Source: Diplolepis rosae (lineage: Eukaryota; Arthropoda; Insecta; Hymenoptera; Diplolepididae). Taken from it: DNA of 64,000 nucleotides. Each line of letters opens with the position of its first letter. Within the stretch, counting starts at the first letter, position 1. The notes beneath the pieces are model-generated. The model was not told where the DNA came from and did not search any database. It worked only from the letters and a program-made list of their open reading frames with translations. Shown here in pieces: positions 50,740-62,969 of the stretch. Both the position numbers and the translations under genes were made by a program. The stretch is from positions 310,001 through 374,000 of the forward strand of contig JAPYXD010000403.1 in NCBI GenBank assembly GCA_030998225.1, read 5' to 3'.

Positions 50740-52850
50740 AAAGTTTTCTGGGACACGATAGGAGGGCCCTGACGCATGTCTTACCCGCCTGGAAGAAGGC
50801 CGATCCTTGGTCCCTATTTGCGACTCCGACCTGTTGAGGGTCATGCCTTTCTTCCTGTCTGGTATCGCTCTTAATCTTTTCAGGAGTTCCAAGTATTTGT
50901 GGAGGACTTACGAAGACTACGCCAGAGCGTGTCGCATAAGATTTAGTGATCCTGACTACCAATTTGAGTTTAGACAGGGGATCTACCAGCGTACGCAAGG
51001 AGAGAGGGAATCAGTATCCGACTATTTGACGTGCATGAGAGCTATGTTTGACAAGTTAACACCTCCCTTGACTGAGTCAGGAGAAAAAAGTTACGCTTAC
51101 CGTAACTTGCTCCCTAGGTTGCACCTCGCGATACACAGTTACCCCGGGCAACAGTATACCAACCCTTTTGTGAACTGACTGCAAGAGTGACGAAACCCCG
51201 TTAGATGAAGTTAACAAATCGATAAGTATTGAACTTTTAGCAGAACCACGTCCGAGCCCTATTCAGGATCAACCCCCTTTACGTTCTAATTTGGGAAACC
51301 TACCCCTTCGTCTGGACCTGGTTTGTCCTGAGTTCACGTACCCTGAGGAGGACAACAATTCGGGCTATTCGTCGGAAGAGGATATGGATTCGAACCTCGA
51401 GTATTTTGCACAGATCCAGGACTCTGCGGGATCACAAGAGGCTAATGACGAAGCGAACCCTAGCAGATGTAGATCGGCAAGGAATAGTCCAAGTAGCGAA
51501 TGGTCAAGTGGAGCTTGTGTCGGACGAGGTCTTGTTGCCGATCGAACTCGATGGAAAGACGAGGCTAATGAGAGTGCAACTACTGCCGAGTTTTCTAGTT
51601 GCGTTGGCCTTGGAGTTGGATTTCTTAAGGTTCTTCAAGTTGCAGGTGGACTTCGCTGACCGCCGCAGGTCTTTTAAAGAAAGTCCTTACCGGGTTTCCG
51701 ATTTTCTAGTCAAGAGTCGGATTGCTCACGTGATAGACGTGGGAAACCACCTGGCCATTAAAAAACGGCATTATTTAGTCTCCCCTAAAGTAATGATAGA
51801 CCTCTTCAAGGGTTTTCTCCAGATATCATAGGACCCAGGTAGCCGCGAAAAGACAGCGTTCAACGTTCCCGGCAGGGGCTTATTTCAATTCAAGAGGATG
51901 CCGTTTGGGCTCAACGACGCCCCTGCGACTTTCCAGCGCCTGCTAGACCGGCTGATCGGTCCAGAGACAGAACAACATGCTTTTGCATACTGGGATGACA
52001 TTATCATCGTTACCAGGACCTTTGAAGAACATCTGGAATGGCTTGCTAGAGTCCTCGACAAGATTGAGGATGCTTGATTGGAGAACAGTCTGGACAAGTG
52101 CGAGTTCTGCTGCCAACAAGTCCATTACCTGGGCTTCCTGGTCAACGAAAAAGGCTTGCAAGTGGACCTAGATACGATAAAACCTGTCTTAAAGTAACCC
52201 GTACCCCGTAATGTCCGAAAGTCAAGACGATTCCTGGGACTGGCAAGCTGGTTCTGCCGATTTATCACTAATTTCGCGTCACTTGCGTCCCTTTTGACTT
52301 ACCTTCTGAAGAAGAAGCATGCCTGGAGTTGGAGGGATGAGCAGGCGCAAGCTTTTGAAAGGATTAAGCGACTGCTTGTGCAGACACTGGCGCTATCCTG
52401 CCCAGATTTTGAGATTCCCTTTTGCCTTCATACAGACGCCAGTTAAACGGGGCTCGGAGTCGTTCTTACCCAGATCATGGAAGGAGTGGAATCTGTCTTG
52501 TCTTATGCGAGCCGCTCCTTTTCGGATCCAGAGAGTCGTTACTCGACCAAGTCTGTAAGGTCGACCAAACGGCACCGGCTGGATTGATGGGGCAGCGTAT
52601 AGTTGAGCAGCCTTGGCTAGTGGTGGCGGCCGATATCATGGGACCCTTTTCAAGGAGTAATAATCTAAGAGCTGGCTACAGAGCAAGCAACATGCCTCGG
52701 TTCATGAAATTTCTTACCTGGAAAAGGTTCGATTGCTGCCGACAAAGCGGTACACCAATTGTCACAAGGCATACTGGAAGCTTAATGCGTGGGCGGGCGT
52801 TCAAACCTGTAAAATTTCCGACCAAAAAAACTGTTGATGAACACGGCTGA
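50740..52850 (+). pseudogene. Decayed Ty3/gypsy element, copy B (gag to integrase)
   Basis: Readable in order: gag capsid (about 50770-51150; LTRLEEGRSLVPICDSDLLR, RTQGERESVSDYL), a linker with protease-like/N-terminal RT remains (51290-51830), RT with MPFGLNDAPATFQRL and a changed catalytic motif (AYWDDII in place of YxDD, about 51985), a TGA and a TAA inside, RNase H start (FCLHTDAS, followed by TAA at about 52444), then a deletion jumping into integrase (QRIVEQPWLVVAADIMGPF, about 52594-52640). The integrase words match those of copy A at 3.3 kb. Many stops; no LTRs seen. An old, dead copy of the same family. Confidence 0.8.
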
Positions 52851-53168
52851 AAATTTGCATACGTATCGAGGAGCATGAGAGAAAGTAGCAAAAAATTGTC
52901 AGAAGAGTAAGTGGAAGCTAAAGGGTTGTCAGAAGCTGCCAAAGTCGCGAAAAATTTTGGCAAATTTACATATCTAGGAACACTTCTGACAATTTGCATT
53001 TTTATTGTTTACATATAGAATAAACTACGTGCCAAGTATGAGAAGGCAAAATGGAAGAGATCATGAGAAATTTGGGTGCAAAGTGCGAGAGCGTCTTTTG
53101 GCGCCCAGCGTAACGTCGTCGCTTTTCTCTTGATTATCGCACCGTACATATTTGGGATTACTTCTGAC
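52851..53168. other. Non-coding spacer
   Basis: Nothing recognisable; AT-rich with short frames only. Confidence 0.5.
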
Positions 53169-55290
53169 TGTTACGTACGGCTATTATCAATTTAAATAAA
53201 ATTCATAAGAAGTAAAAAAACAATTAACCTTAATATATTTTATCAATTAGTAACATGAGTACGCGGAGGTCGTCCAAACTGCCGAATTTTATTAATGTGA
53301 ATATTGATTAAATTCGTTTATTATTATGTGGGGTCGTTGGTCTTCTACTCTCGGACTGAGAGTGTATTCTACACGCGCCTACGCTTATCACTTGAATTTT
53401 GAATTTAAGAGGAAGGGTGTTTTAAATAATTTCGAATCTAATGGCCCAAGAAATTACAATTTATATTTTAAATATACACCGGTAATGACCTTGGTAGAGG
53501 TGAACATTTTTATTGAAGATAGCAACGTCTACATAACCAAAAAATGACGAGATAAATAAATTGAAATGATACAATGTGTACTTTACCGTATCCTAGGTTC
53601 TTAATCCTACTGGAAGTCCTGGAAGCAAAAGCACCAAGAAGAACGCGTTTTGTTAGAAAATAAACTCCTCGTCGTTTTGAGATTCGACGAGATGTAGATT
53701 TTCTTATATAGTTAGTACTTAACTAACTAGATTTTTGGCTCCAGATCGCGACACACTATTGGTACCTGCGACCAATTGACCACCGGCGAGCTTCCATATA
53801 ATAAGAAAAAAACCCGAACTTAGTGGTGAAAGTATTTTCGAATACTCTCAGTGTCACTATCCCGCGCTTGGCTTCTGTCGGATAGAAGATTTTTTTATTG
53901 TTAACGTCCGCCAAAACGCGATCCCCAATTTAAAGCCCCGAACTAGATATTTTACGAAGCTAGGTCAACTAGCCAGGTGATAGAACGCGAATGTTCCGAA
54001 CCGCGGACGGGCAAAGTAAAGAAAAGTATATTCTCTACTGTCCGAGTAGTTCTGGTTCACACCAGCTTGCTCGCGTAACTGCAAATTTTGGCTTGGCGTT
54101 GATCTGTTTTACTGATTCATCGCAAGGTGAACATGGTAGGGTTTTTTGATGGTTAAGGAATCTATGATTGGACAAGGAAATAATGGTAGGGAGGTTTTAG
54201 GAATTTAGATGGACTTTGTACCATGCTGATTCAGTTATTGCACCATTTGCTGATTTTTAGGTGTCGAATATTTCTCCCCTATTTCCACACTTATCGTGAG
54301 AAAGGAAATGCGCTCATCGAATTTTAGTATTTGATGCATTCTCATCAAATTGTAGAAACGATTTTAGTTTCTAATATATTTCATACTAAATTGAAATATA
54401 TATTTAATTAGTCTAGGCATATAATCATTATATGAACTATAAAGCCTCACATAATTATTTAAACAGCAAAGCACATCAAAAGTTTTAAAAAGAGACGGGT
54501 ATATGGGGCATGTGCATGGGCGAACGAAGAGAGGAAATGACAAACGGCAGAAAGCTATAGTGAAATGCAGTGCATGAGTGTACACGCGCTGGATTTCTCT
54601 CCCTCTTCCTCTCTCTTATGCTTTCTCCTCTTCTCTCGCGCTCTCTCCTTCTGCTTCCACTTTCCAGTAGAACTATTTATAATAATTTTCTAGATTTACA
54701 TTCGTTTGAACATTATTTTAGGTATTGAAATTACATTCTATGCGATCATGTGACAGGCCACTCGCATGATACTGTAGTTATAATTATTCGTAACAATATT
54801 AATGGTCTTGAAACATGAATTAACATTATATGAAAGCAATATTAATACTAATGGTAATATCAATACTAATAAATTAATACCTTAGAAATTTCCTGAATTT
54901 AGATAATTATTAAATAGATTAATATTATATAAAATCAATATTAATATCGATAGCAACACTAATATTAATAAAATGATACCTTTGGAATTTCCTGAATTTA
55001 GATACTCCTGAAATTATAATTATGCGATCATGCCACAGGCCACTCGCATTAAAATAACATCGTAGTTATAATTATCCGCGTTTACCTGTAAACATAATGT
55101 TACATTTATACGCAGGTGCACAAGCCTGCACGTACATCAATTTATATATATATATGTATATATATTAATCCACATCAATATAATGCATAATATAACGCAA
55201 TATATGTTTGACATATAACACTAATAATATAATCACAATGATATTAATGGTGTTATTAATATCAATATAGCAATGTATTAGGAATTTCCT
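53169..55290 (+). repeat. Non-coding LTR-like dispersed repeat (TGTTACGTACG family), copy 2
   Basis: Starts TGTTACGTACGGC at 53169 and follows the order of 35425-37960 with diverged and missing pieces. For example GTCGTCCAAACTGCCGAATTT occurs in both, then the segment with GCGGACGGGC near 54003 (36582 in the other), and the TACGCAGGTGCACAAGCCTG block near 55111 (37815 in the other). No ORF of note. Confidence 0.7.
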
Positions 55291-57593
55291 GCCCGAATCA
55301 ACCATCTGCTAAAAGTTCCGTGGCCCGTGCAACGATAAGCTGCATCAGCGACCTTGTCTAGGTGCCTGGTTACGGGCGCTTCGAGTGGCATGCGAATTTA
55401 TGTAGAAATTTATGTTATAATTTCGGAAAAATTTGACCGCCTCGACACGCTCGTAACACTGACAATTAATATGAATACCCATAAAGGTCTCAAGGATCTA
55501 TTAATAAAATGTCAGCAGTCCATTGAGAAGAATTCATAAATTTGATTAATTATTTTTCGTAACGTTAGCAACATTCCACGTGAGTTTCATTTTCTTTAAA
55601 AGCATGTTGAAATGTTGAAATATAAAAGAAGAAGAACTTTTTAAAGTAAAACTTGAAAATATAGAAAATTTTCGATATTAATACTACTGCAGTATTGCCA
55701 AAATATATATATATCTGAATAATATTTAAATATTGTTGATGTTTTTAGTAGGCTTTAGGGTCCAGAAAAAATGTATCTCAAAGTTTCATATTTTAAAACG
55801 TTTCGACTCAGATTGGAGTCCTGATCAGTGAGAATTTATTTATATAAAAATTACAAAGGGGAGAACCCTAAAGAATTGCATGTGTGACGGATAAACATTG
55901 TGGTAAAAAATATATAAATCAATTGCATGTGCCGAAATATAAAATTTCTCTAAATAACAAAATTCAACGAAATGAAAACCGTGCTCTCTTATCTAATCTA
56001 GAATTGTAGTTGTTTGCGGCTCTAGTCATTACACTTGATAAGTCACGACTAGTTCCGGCCATTTTGATTTTATCGATCTTGTTTAGTAGTAATGGGTTTT
56101 AATAGACGCATGCGCAGTTCAAATGTACAAGGCTTTGCCAGTAAGGTGCTAACGCTGTACGAAGAAGAAGAAGAATACGGAGAAGAAGAAGATTGTACTC
56201 CGTTGCATGGCTATAGTTCAATTTTTACATTTTATTCCTCTGTAGAGCAATAGACTACATTGCGCTAGTGTTAACTGTAGCGAAAAAACGAGTTTGCGCG
56301 CCGGTAGCACATAAAAATTATTATACAGAATTATGTTCGCCGTTTCTTATAAACGTTTCCCAACACTTACCACGTAAAAGTGGGCGGTCAAGAGTCTCTT
56401 TTTTAGTTTTTTTCATAATTTTTTGGATTTCATAATTTTTTTGTAATGTTTAAAATTTTATGTTTTTTTTTTTGTATATTTTTGTCTATTTTTAAAAAAA
56501 AATTCAAATTATACGTACTTTTATATTTCCTATAACTTTGCTACTCTGAAACTCAAGCGTTGGAGAATGTGTCATCAACGATAATCTTGAAAAAACTTGG
56601 TATTTCCCAAGTTCTTTAAGTGCCATATTGAATCCGCTATTCATCAGGTCATTAAATATACTAAAAGAGAACCGTACATTATTCATCAATCAAAATTTGA
56701 CAGTTTGATCGATAAAATTCCGTGTATTATCCAATTATCTTAGAAATGTCATGAAAAAACGCCTATTTTCCAAATTTCCATAGTTTTACGCCATTTTGGA
56801 AAAGATAAAATATAAGGAGCTGGACCAAAATTAATTTTTCATAAACTACAACTATTTTGTCCACCTTTGTCCATAGTTTGAAATAGATTAATATGCTTTA
56901 TCCATTTGAAAAAAAAGAATTAAAAAAAATTTCAAATTTTCGGTAATTTCTTAAATAAAAACCGCCATATTGGTTTTCCAGTGCACGGTAATATAATTTT
57001 GACTTTATAAATCGAAAAAGGAAACCCAAAAATATTAATTATACAAGGTTTGGTCATTATATATTCCCTTTTTCGCATTGGCAACAAGGGACAAAAATGA
57101 GTTAAAAATTCTGTGATTTTGGGTGTTAATGAATTAATTTCAATTCTCATCACCCTCTCAGATATAAAAAAAGTGTTATAAACAACTTGGTTGACAGAGT
57201 AGTTTTGCTTTCAGACAAAGAATTCCAAAAAAACAACCTCAGATGGATTATAGATACATTCGAAGAAAATGATTATCCACATTCCTTCATAGAAGTAATT
57301 ATGAACCAAAGACTTCTGACCCTCTAACAAAAGACACGATTAGTTAGCAATCAGTTCGACATAGAAACAGAAATATACTAGACAATGTGTCACATTGGAG
57401 GTACAGATGACGCTGTGAATCTTTGAACAGAAATAGAAAACCTCTCTAAGATTTACAACCCTATACTAAAAAAAGTGCTGTAAAAAATTGCCCTGGTTCT
57501 GGGACCTGCGACTCCACTTATTGTATCTTGTATTGTCATCATAACACGATAATTATAACGTATGTAAGAGCGAGTCCAATATTATATTAATTC
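55291..57593. other. AT-rich non-coding stretch
   Basis: No gene supported. Besides the hammerhead-like motif (55796-55828), it holds only short frames, homopolymers and an AAG/GAA run near 56160-56195. Confidence 0.5.
55796..55828 (-). ncRNA. Hammerhead-like motif of a Penelope-like remnant
   Basis: The minus strand reads CTGATCAG, then GACTCC...GAGTC (5-bp perfect stem II), then GAAACG. It resembles a hammerhead core with one change (CUGAUGA to CUGAUCA), in the same setting as in the Penelope-like arm at 9.07 kb. Probably inactive. Confidence 0.45.
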
Positions 57594-58230
57594 ATGAATG
57601 CTATTCATCGCGTTTTCAGGACTAAAAATCGTCTTGCGGTACTGTCTTAATTTAAACAAAATACTTCCAAAAGTGTTGGCAACAATGTTTTTACGCGCAT
57701 ATCATACATGTCAATTTAAAATAACCAAAATATCCTATTCTTCTTTTTTCAGGATTAGTAATTGCATTACGGGATTGTTTTTCAATATAAATAAAATACT
57801 TTGGAAAAAGTATTGTGAACCGTAAATCCATACGATCATTGAAGCTAAAAAGGACGAGTCCAGTATTACATTCATTCGTAAATAATATTCTTCGCGTTTT
57901 CAGGTTTAAAAATCGTCTTGCGGTACTGTCTTAATTTAAACAGAATACTTCCAAAAGTGTTGGCAGCAATGTTTTTACGCGCATATCGTACATGTCAATC
58001 TAAAATAACTAAAAAATTTTATTCTTCGCGTTTTCAGGATTAGTAATTGCATTACGGGATTGTTTTTTACTATAAATAAAATACTTACAGTATATAAGTA
58101 TTATCAACCGTAATTCCACAGGGTCATTAAACCTAATAAGTGCGAGTCCAGTATTATATTAATTCGTAAATGATATTCTATGCGTTTTCAGGATTAGAAA
58201 TCGTCTTGCGGTACTGTCTTAATTTACATA
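57594..58230 (+). repeat. Dimeric satellite-like tandem repeat, about 285-bp period
   Basis: GTCTTGCGGTACTGTCTTAA occurs at about 57632, 57916 and 58204. Within each unit a second, diverged half (ATTGCATTACGGGATTG, then TATAAATAAAATACTT) mirrors the first (ATCGTCTTGCGGTACTG, then AAACAAAATACTT), so the higher-order unit is two half-units of about 140 bp, each introduced by TTTTCAGGA. Two full units and a partial third. Confidence 0.85.
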
Positions 58231-58941
58231 TATAACATCCCTACTTTCCCCCTTGCTGCCAGACGCTTCAGTCAGCCAGGGTTCGGTAGGAGTGGGGGAG
58301 TAGGTGATGAAATAATCGAGTCTGGATAGATTTATATAAAAATAACAAAAAACATATCTAATCAGTAAATAAAATATAAAAGAATGGTTACAGATGGAAA
58401 AATAGTGTGAGTGTGAATGTATTACAAATAGCTTAAATGTGCCGGTGTCAGTGTGCGTGATGAGTGGAATGGGTGTGTGTGTTTGTATGTGTGATGTGAT
58501 GAAATGCGCCTGTGGTATGCGCGTACGTGTGGGCACAGGCCTGGCAGACGCTTCGGTCGTAGACCGATCATCTTGCCGCCGCAGTTTACAACGTTGTTCT
58601 TCTGAAAAACCCGGTACAAAATATTCATTTTTTGGACTAGGTCGTCGCGCGTACATAATAAGGCGTTGAGTCCGGCCTCTTGTCCAGGGCGCGTTGACCT
58701 TTAGTCTGGGTCGTACGTCCGTAAGTCTGTCGTGGTCTTGGTCAGCTTTCCGGTTTAGGGAGAGACGTTCCCAGCGGTATCTGGGCAATGCCTCGCCCTC
58801 TAGACCTCGGCCGCGGCGGTACCCGTAGGGCCGAGATTTCAGGTAAGTCAGGTCGGTCGGTCTGTCTGTCGTGACGGTTGGGTCTAGACGCCCTGGTAGA
58901 GGTCAATTACGCGCGGTGTGTCCTCGGAAATGTTCGGTAGT

Positions 58942-59075
58942 GCGCCTTGAGCGTTCAGGAGTGCGTCGGGAGTGTTCGAGAGTGTTCGGGAGTGCGTCGG
59001 GAGCGTTCAGGAGTGTTCGTGAGTGCGTCGGGATTGTTCGGGAGTGTTCGGGAGTGCGTCGGGATTCCTTCGGGC
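58942..59075 (+). repeat. GC-rich minisatellite
   Basis: Repeats of about 10 and 20 bp built on GTTCGGGAGT and GCGTCGGGA, CpG-rich, in strong contrast to the AT-rich surroundings. Confidence 0.85.
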
Positions 59076-59083
59076 AGGTTCGA

Positions 59084-59470
59084 TGGCTGCCCCAGGTAGA
59101 ACTCGGTCAGGGGCACCTGACGCCGAGGTCTATGCTTCGCCGAGGACCAATCATGGGAGCGCCCATCCATTGGTACTCGACGTGGGGAAACACCAGTCCG
59201 TCCGTCGTGTCGTCGTGGATGACGTCCAGTGGCCGCCCCAGGTAGAGTTCGGTCAGGAGGACCTGACGCCGAGATCTACGCTCCGGCGAGGACCAATCAT
59301 GTGGGCGCCCATCCATTGGTACTCGATGTGGGGGACTACTAGCCGTCTGGGAGGCCATTTCCTGGAGGACCCTGAGCAGCACTCAGTCAGGAGCACCTGA
59401 CGCTGAATGCGCACTCGCACCGAGAGCTGACCATGGGAGCGCCCATCCGTCAACGCTCGGTCCGGTTCGC
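59084..59470 (+). repeat. GC-rich tandem repeat, about 140-bp unit, 2.6 copies
   Basis: GCCCCAGGTAGAACTCGGTC (about 59088) recurs as GCCCCAGGTAGAGTTCGGTC (about 59233). GAGCGCCCATCC-type words occur at about 59157, 59306 and 59436, and ACCTGACGC at about 59116, 59259 and 59395. Frames across it are open on both strands, but the peptides only mirror the repeat, so no gene is called. Confidence 0.8.
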
Positions 59471-60031
59471 CGCCCCGGGCGAACTGCCGTTCCAGTCAGT
59501 GTCTCCAGAACGTGGGATATATTCCATCTTTTTATAGGAACTAAAAATTTCCGGATAATATGAAAATACTTTTATCACAGAATTTTGAAATATACAAGTT
59601 GACCAATTTTTAATCGAGTAAATCGGCTACTTTAAGCAAAAAATGATGTTCAAAATATTTTATCAAAAAAAAATAAGACACATTAAATTACGGTTTAAAA
59701 TCCACATTCATAGATTGATGGTAAAAGCAGTTTAAAGTTTTTTAATCTTACGTTTTTGTGACGTATGCACAGACTTTTAATCAGATAAATGAAATGCTTT
59801 ATAGAAAGTCAAAATTTTCTTATTACTGCACTTAATCAAATTTATAAAGTAAAAATATTTTTTAATTGATGCTTTCACTCAATTCTTTAAACATTCATTA
59901 ATTGAAAATTGTACTCAAAATTTAATCTTGCAGCGTTCCAATATTCCCACAATGTTACAAAATCTTATTAATCATTATTTTAGTCGAATTATTTTCAAAA
60001 TATTTAAAAAGTAAATGTAAATATTTTGATT
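59471..60031. other. AT-rich spacer
   Basis: Nothing recognisable. It may belong to the hAT-type element that follows, since the outer end of its inverted arm lies beyond the window on the right. Confidence 0.4.
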
Positions 60032-61060
60032 AAATACTCTGTCAAATTTTGCATTTGACTGATCTTGCAAAATTGTTGAAAGTTTTGAATACCGATAGAA
60101 GAAACTTTAAATGAAATTTTATGTCCATAAATGCTTAAAGTTCTATATAGAAATATCAACTACAACATTCTCAAATTTTATAAATAAACTACTAAATTCA
60201 AAAAGTTTCGGATTTTTTTAAAAACTGTACAAATTTCAAATATGAATCAGTCAAAATCTACTGATTATCAGTGAAATTTGACTGATTTAAATAACTAAAA
60301 ACAGGTTACTGTGAATCAGTCAAATTTCACTGATTACTTCAGTGAATAGTAACTGATTTAACAGTGAAAAATATTGTTTCCACTGATGATTCAGTGAAAA
60401 GGCAAATCACTGATTCAATCAGTGAAAATTTGACTGATTCAGATTTAGAGTGTATACAAATTTCAAATATAAAGTGTACTCTGTACATTAATCAAACAAA
60501 TTTAGAAGATGAATATTTTAATAAATATTCCTAAATATTATTGGAATATGATACATATCGATTTAGAAAACTTCTTCAAAGTACTCAGACATTTTTCTTA
60601 TTTTACGACATTTTTGCACCATGTTTGACCTTTGGGTAGGATTCAAGAAAACAATTGTAGACATACTTTCATTACTTAGTAAAATACTATGAAGACTTGC
60701 TTTTTAAATTAAAGCGAAAACTTTTAAAACCTTTAACAATCGGTTGCATAGATTCTGCTCTAATCTTGGACGCAATTAGAGAAATAGGTTTTTTTGCTTT
60801 TTTTAGATCTAGTTTTTGCCTTAAACATAAAAGAAAGAAAACACATTTGAAATATTAAAATAAAAAAGCTGGTTCATTCTTAGAGAATCCCAAATATTCT
60901 GAAATAAAACTCCTTTCCACACCACCACGGAGGTAGAGTTTAAGGCTCGTTTTTTTACGTGGTATCCCCTGTAGGCCTAGTACACGTCCTACGAAACGAA
61001 AAGGGTTTTTGCTTTCAAGCAAAAAGAAAAAAGGAAAAAAATGAAGCAAAGTGGTAAAAA
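60032..61060 (+). repeat. Left inverted arm of the hAT-type element
   Basis: Reverse complement of about 62970-64000 (for example CCTGTAGGCCTAGTACACGTCC near 60967 against GGACGTGGACTAGGCCTACAGG near 63042). It contains an array of AATCAGTCAAA / TTTGACTGATT and TCAGTGAAA words at 60246-60442. A 64-codon frame (60855-61049) occurs in both arms and is not considered a gene. Confidence 0.9.
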
Positions 61061-61417
61061 ACGCTACAAATGTAGCCCGTACTTCAGGCTTGCCTCTATC
61101 AAATGCCAGTATACGTCGAACAAAAATGTTTTGTTTTAAATCAAATAATGAAGAAGTTTGATTAATTTGGGATGATTTGGGGAGCTTGATTATTGTGAGT
61201 CCTCTTGCCTCTCACTTATGCCCAAAGCGTGATATTACTCAATTTCAGTATGTTTTCTTACTCACAAAATAATAATTAAAACTAAACAATTTCCATACCC
61301 GAGGCACGCGAAGAAAGGAATAAAGAACGTATCTCTGATATAAGAAATAAAATGTCATTATTTTGTGAGTATGAAAGGGGTTTGAAATTGATTAACGCCA
61401 TGCCTTGGCTATTAGAA
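61061..61417. other. Spacer between left arm and transposase
   Basis: Non-coding, probably 3' untranslated sequence of the transposase gene. Confidence 0.45.
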
Positions 61418-62934
61418 TTAATCCTCTCCTTCGTGAGCGAAGAGCGACAAACCACTTTCCCTATCACTTTCTGCCATCTCATATAGATTTTCGGTCATTA
61501 ATTGCAAATGCTTCGAAGTGATGCTCGTTGTTCTGGCTGTTTCAGCTCTCGCCTTTAGGGCTGATCGAGTAACACAAATTGAGTTGACCGTCCTGTTTCC
61601 TAAGCGATTTCTTTTGGGAGTTTTCGCGTCCGTGAGCATGGAGAAACCTCGCTCCGCCTCAGCATTTGAATGAGGAAGACTCCGAACATGATTCAATACT
61701 GAGGTCAAATTTGGAAAAAGTTTTTCTCCTGTACTCGTCGAAGATACACCGATACTAGACCACATTTCGTCAAAAGATAAATTCGACCACTTTTCTTTGA
61801 GTTCCTGTCTGATTTTGAGTAAAGAATCCCACTCTTTTTGCACACCTATTCTATCAAACGACCCTAAATCTTGACAAACTTTCCAGACCCTAGGAAAAGT
61901 TTCGCTTCGATCAGCATAGAAAGCTACTTGAGGCCGGAAAACAGCAACGCAAGACAAAAAGATGTCATCAAAAGGAAGTCGATTGCGAATTTCTTCGCTT
62001 GCTGTGACATAACATTTCAAGCAATTACGATGAAATAGATCAACTTCTACTATTTGCAACTTCTTGTTTGTAAGTTGCTGCTGGAAATATTCAAAGTAAA
62101 TTTCAAGAATAGGAAATATGCGAGTGTCAAAGGATTCTGCATTTTTCCTAACAAGTCTTTGGCCTTCTCTACCTTCTCAGATACGAGGACCATAAGATAC
62201 TGAAGAATAACTTCCCAATTCTTTATTATAATATCTATGCATCGATAGCGGACAAGCCAGCGAGTTTCAGAATGACTAGGAATTTTTTGATAGTCATTTC
62301 CTAATTCCAAAACAATCGATCGAAAAATAGCCGTTCGCTTGGAGCTAGCATTAAGAAAAGCTGGCAAATCTTTGATTAAATCCTCTACATCTGGGATTGT
62401 GGCACAAGCATATTTTGCTACAATTGCTGACGAATGCGAGACACACGGGCAAACAATTAAACGGGGACTTTTTTCCTTTAATTTTGTTTTAAATGAGGAC
62501 CTATTGCCGACCATCACCTGTGCATTATCACAAGCTAAAGCACAGATATTAGATAAAGGGATTTTCTGCCCGGACAATGCTTTTTCGAACGCATCAAAAA
62601 TTTTAGAGGCAGAACAATCCAAAGCATTTACATTAATAAGCTGGAGCAATTCCACCCTGACAGAACATGTCGTTGGCTCCACATATCGAACCATGAATGA
62701 CAGCCACTTTTCTAGAGTCCTGTCGGTCGTTTCGTCTTCGTACACTGAAAAAGATTGCTTACGCAAAATATTTGCCATGCGATCAGTTTCAGCAGCACAT
62801 ACGACGTTATTTACAACTAGGACCATTTTAGTGTGGCTCAATCTAACGTCTTTTAAAACCGAAGGTTCAATATCTTGGAAAAGTCCTATCAATTCTGATG
62901 AAATCGCGAATGGTAAATTATGCTCTACGAACAA
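61418..62934 (-). pseudogene. hAT-type transposase, N-truncated and frameshifted
   Basis: Two overlapping frames, 62934-62050 and 62059-61418, continue one another across a single-base shift near 62110-62145. The first has the RNase-H-like core start (FSVYEDETTDRTLEKWLSFMVRY, first catalytic Asp region), the LACDNAQVMVGNRSSF block (second Asp) and CPCVSHSSAIVAKYA. The second ends in the hAT dimerisation signature LPHSNAEAERGFSMLTDAKTPKRNRL. Upstream, the frame reaches AEIRISTLFVEHNLPFA and then a TAA at the arm junction. The more upstream ATG (62990, MKQSGKKRKY) is in another frame, so the zinc-finger N-terminus is lost. A dead copy. Confidence 0.85.
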
Positions 62935-62969
62935 GGTACTAATCCTAATCTCTGCTTCTTGTACTTTCG

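Noticed and set aside
57594..58230. CRISPR-like regular repeats
   Set aside because: The repeats are long, tandem and without unique spacers. This is satellite structure in a eukaryotic sequence.
58219..58788. 189-codon minus-strand frame
   Set aside because: No recognisable motif. The C-terminal part is low-complexity TH/SH-rich and hydrophobic without pattern, and it abuts GC-rich tandem repeats. Not supported as a gene.
60855..61049. 64-codon frame in both hAT arms
   Set aside because: Its presence twice is due to the inverted arms. It runs antisense to the transposase and has no features.
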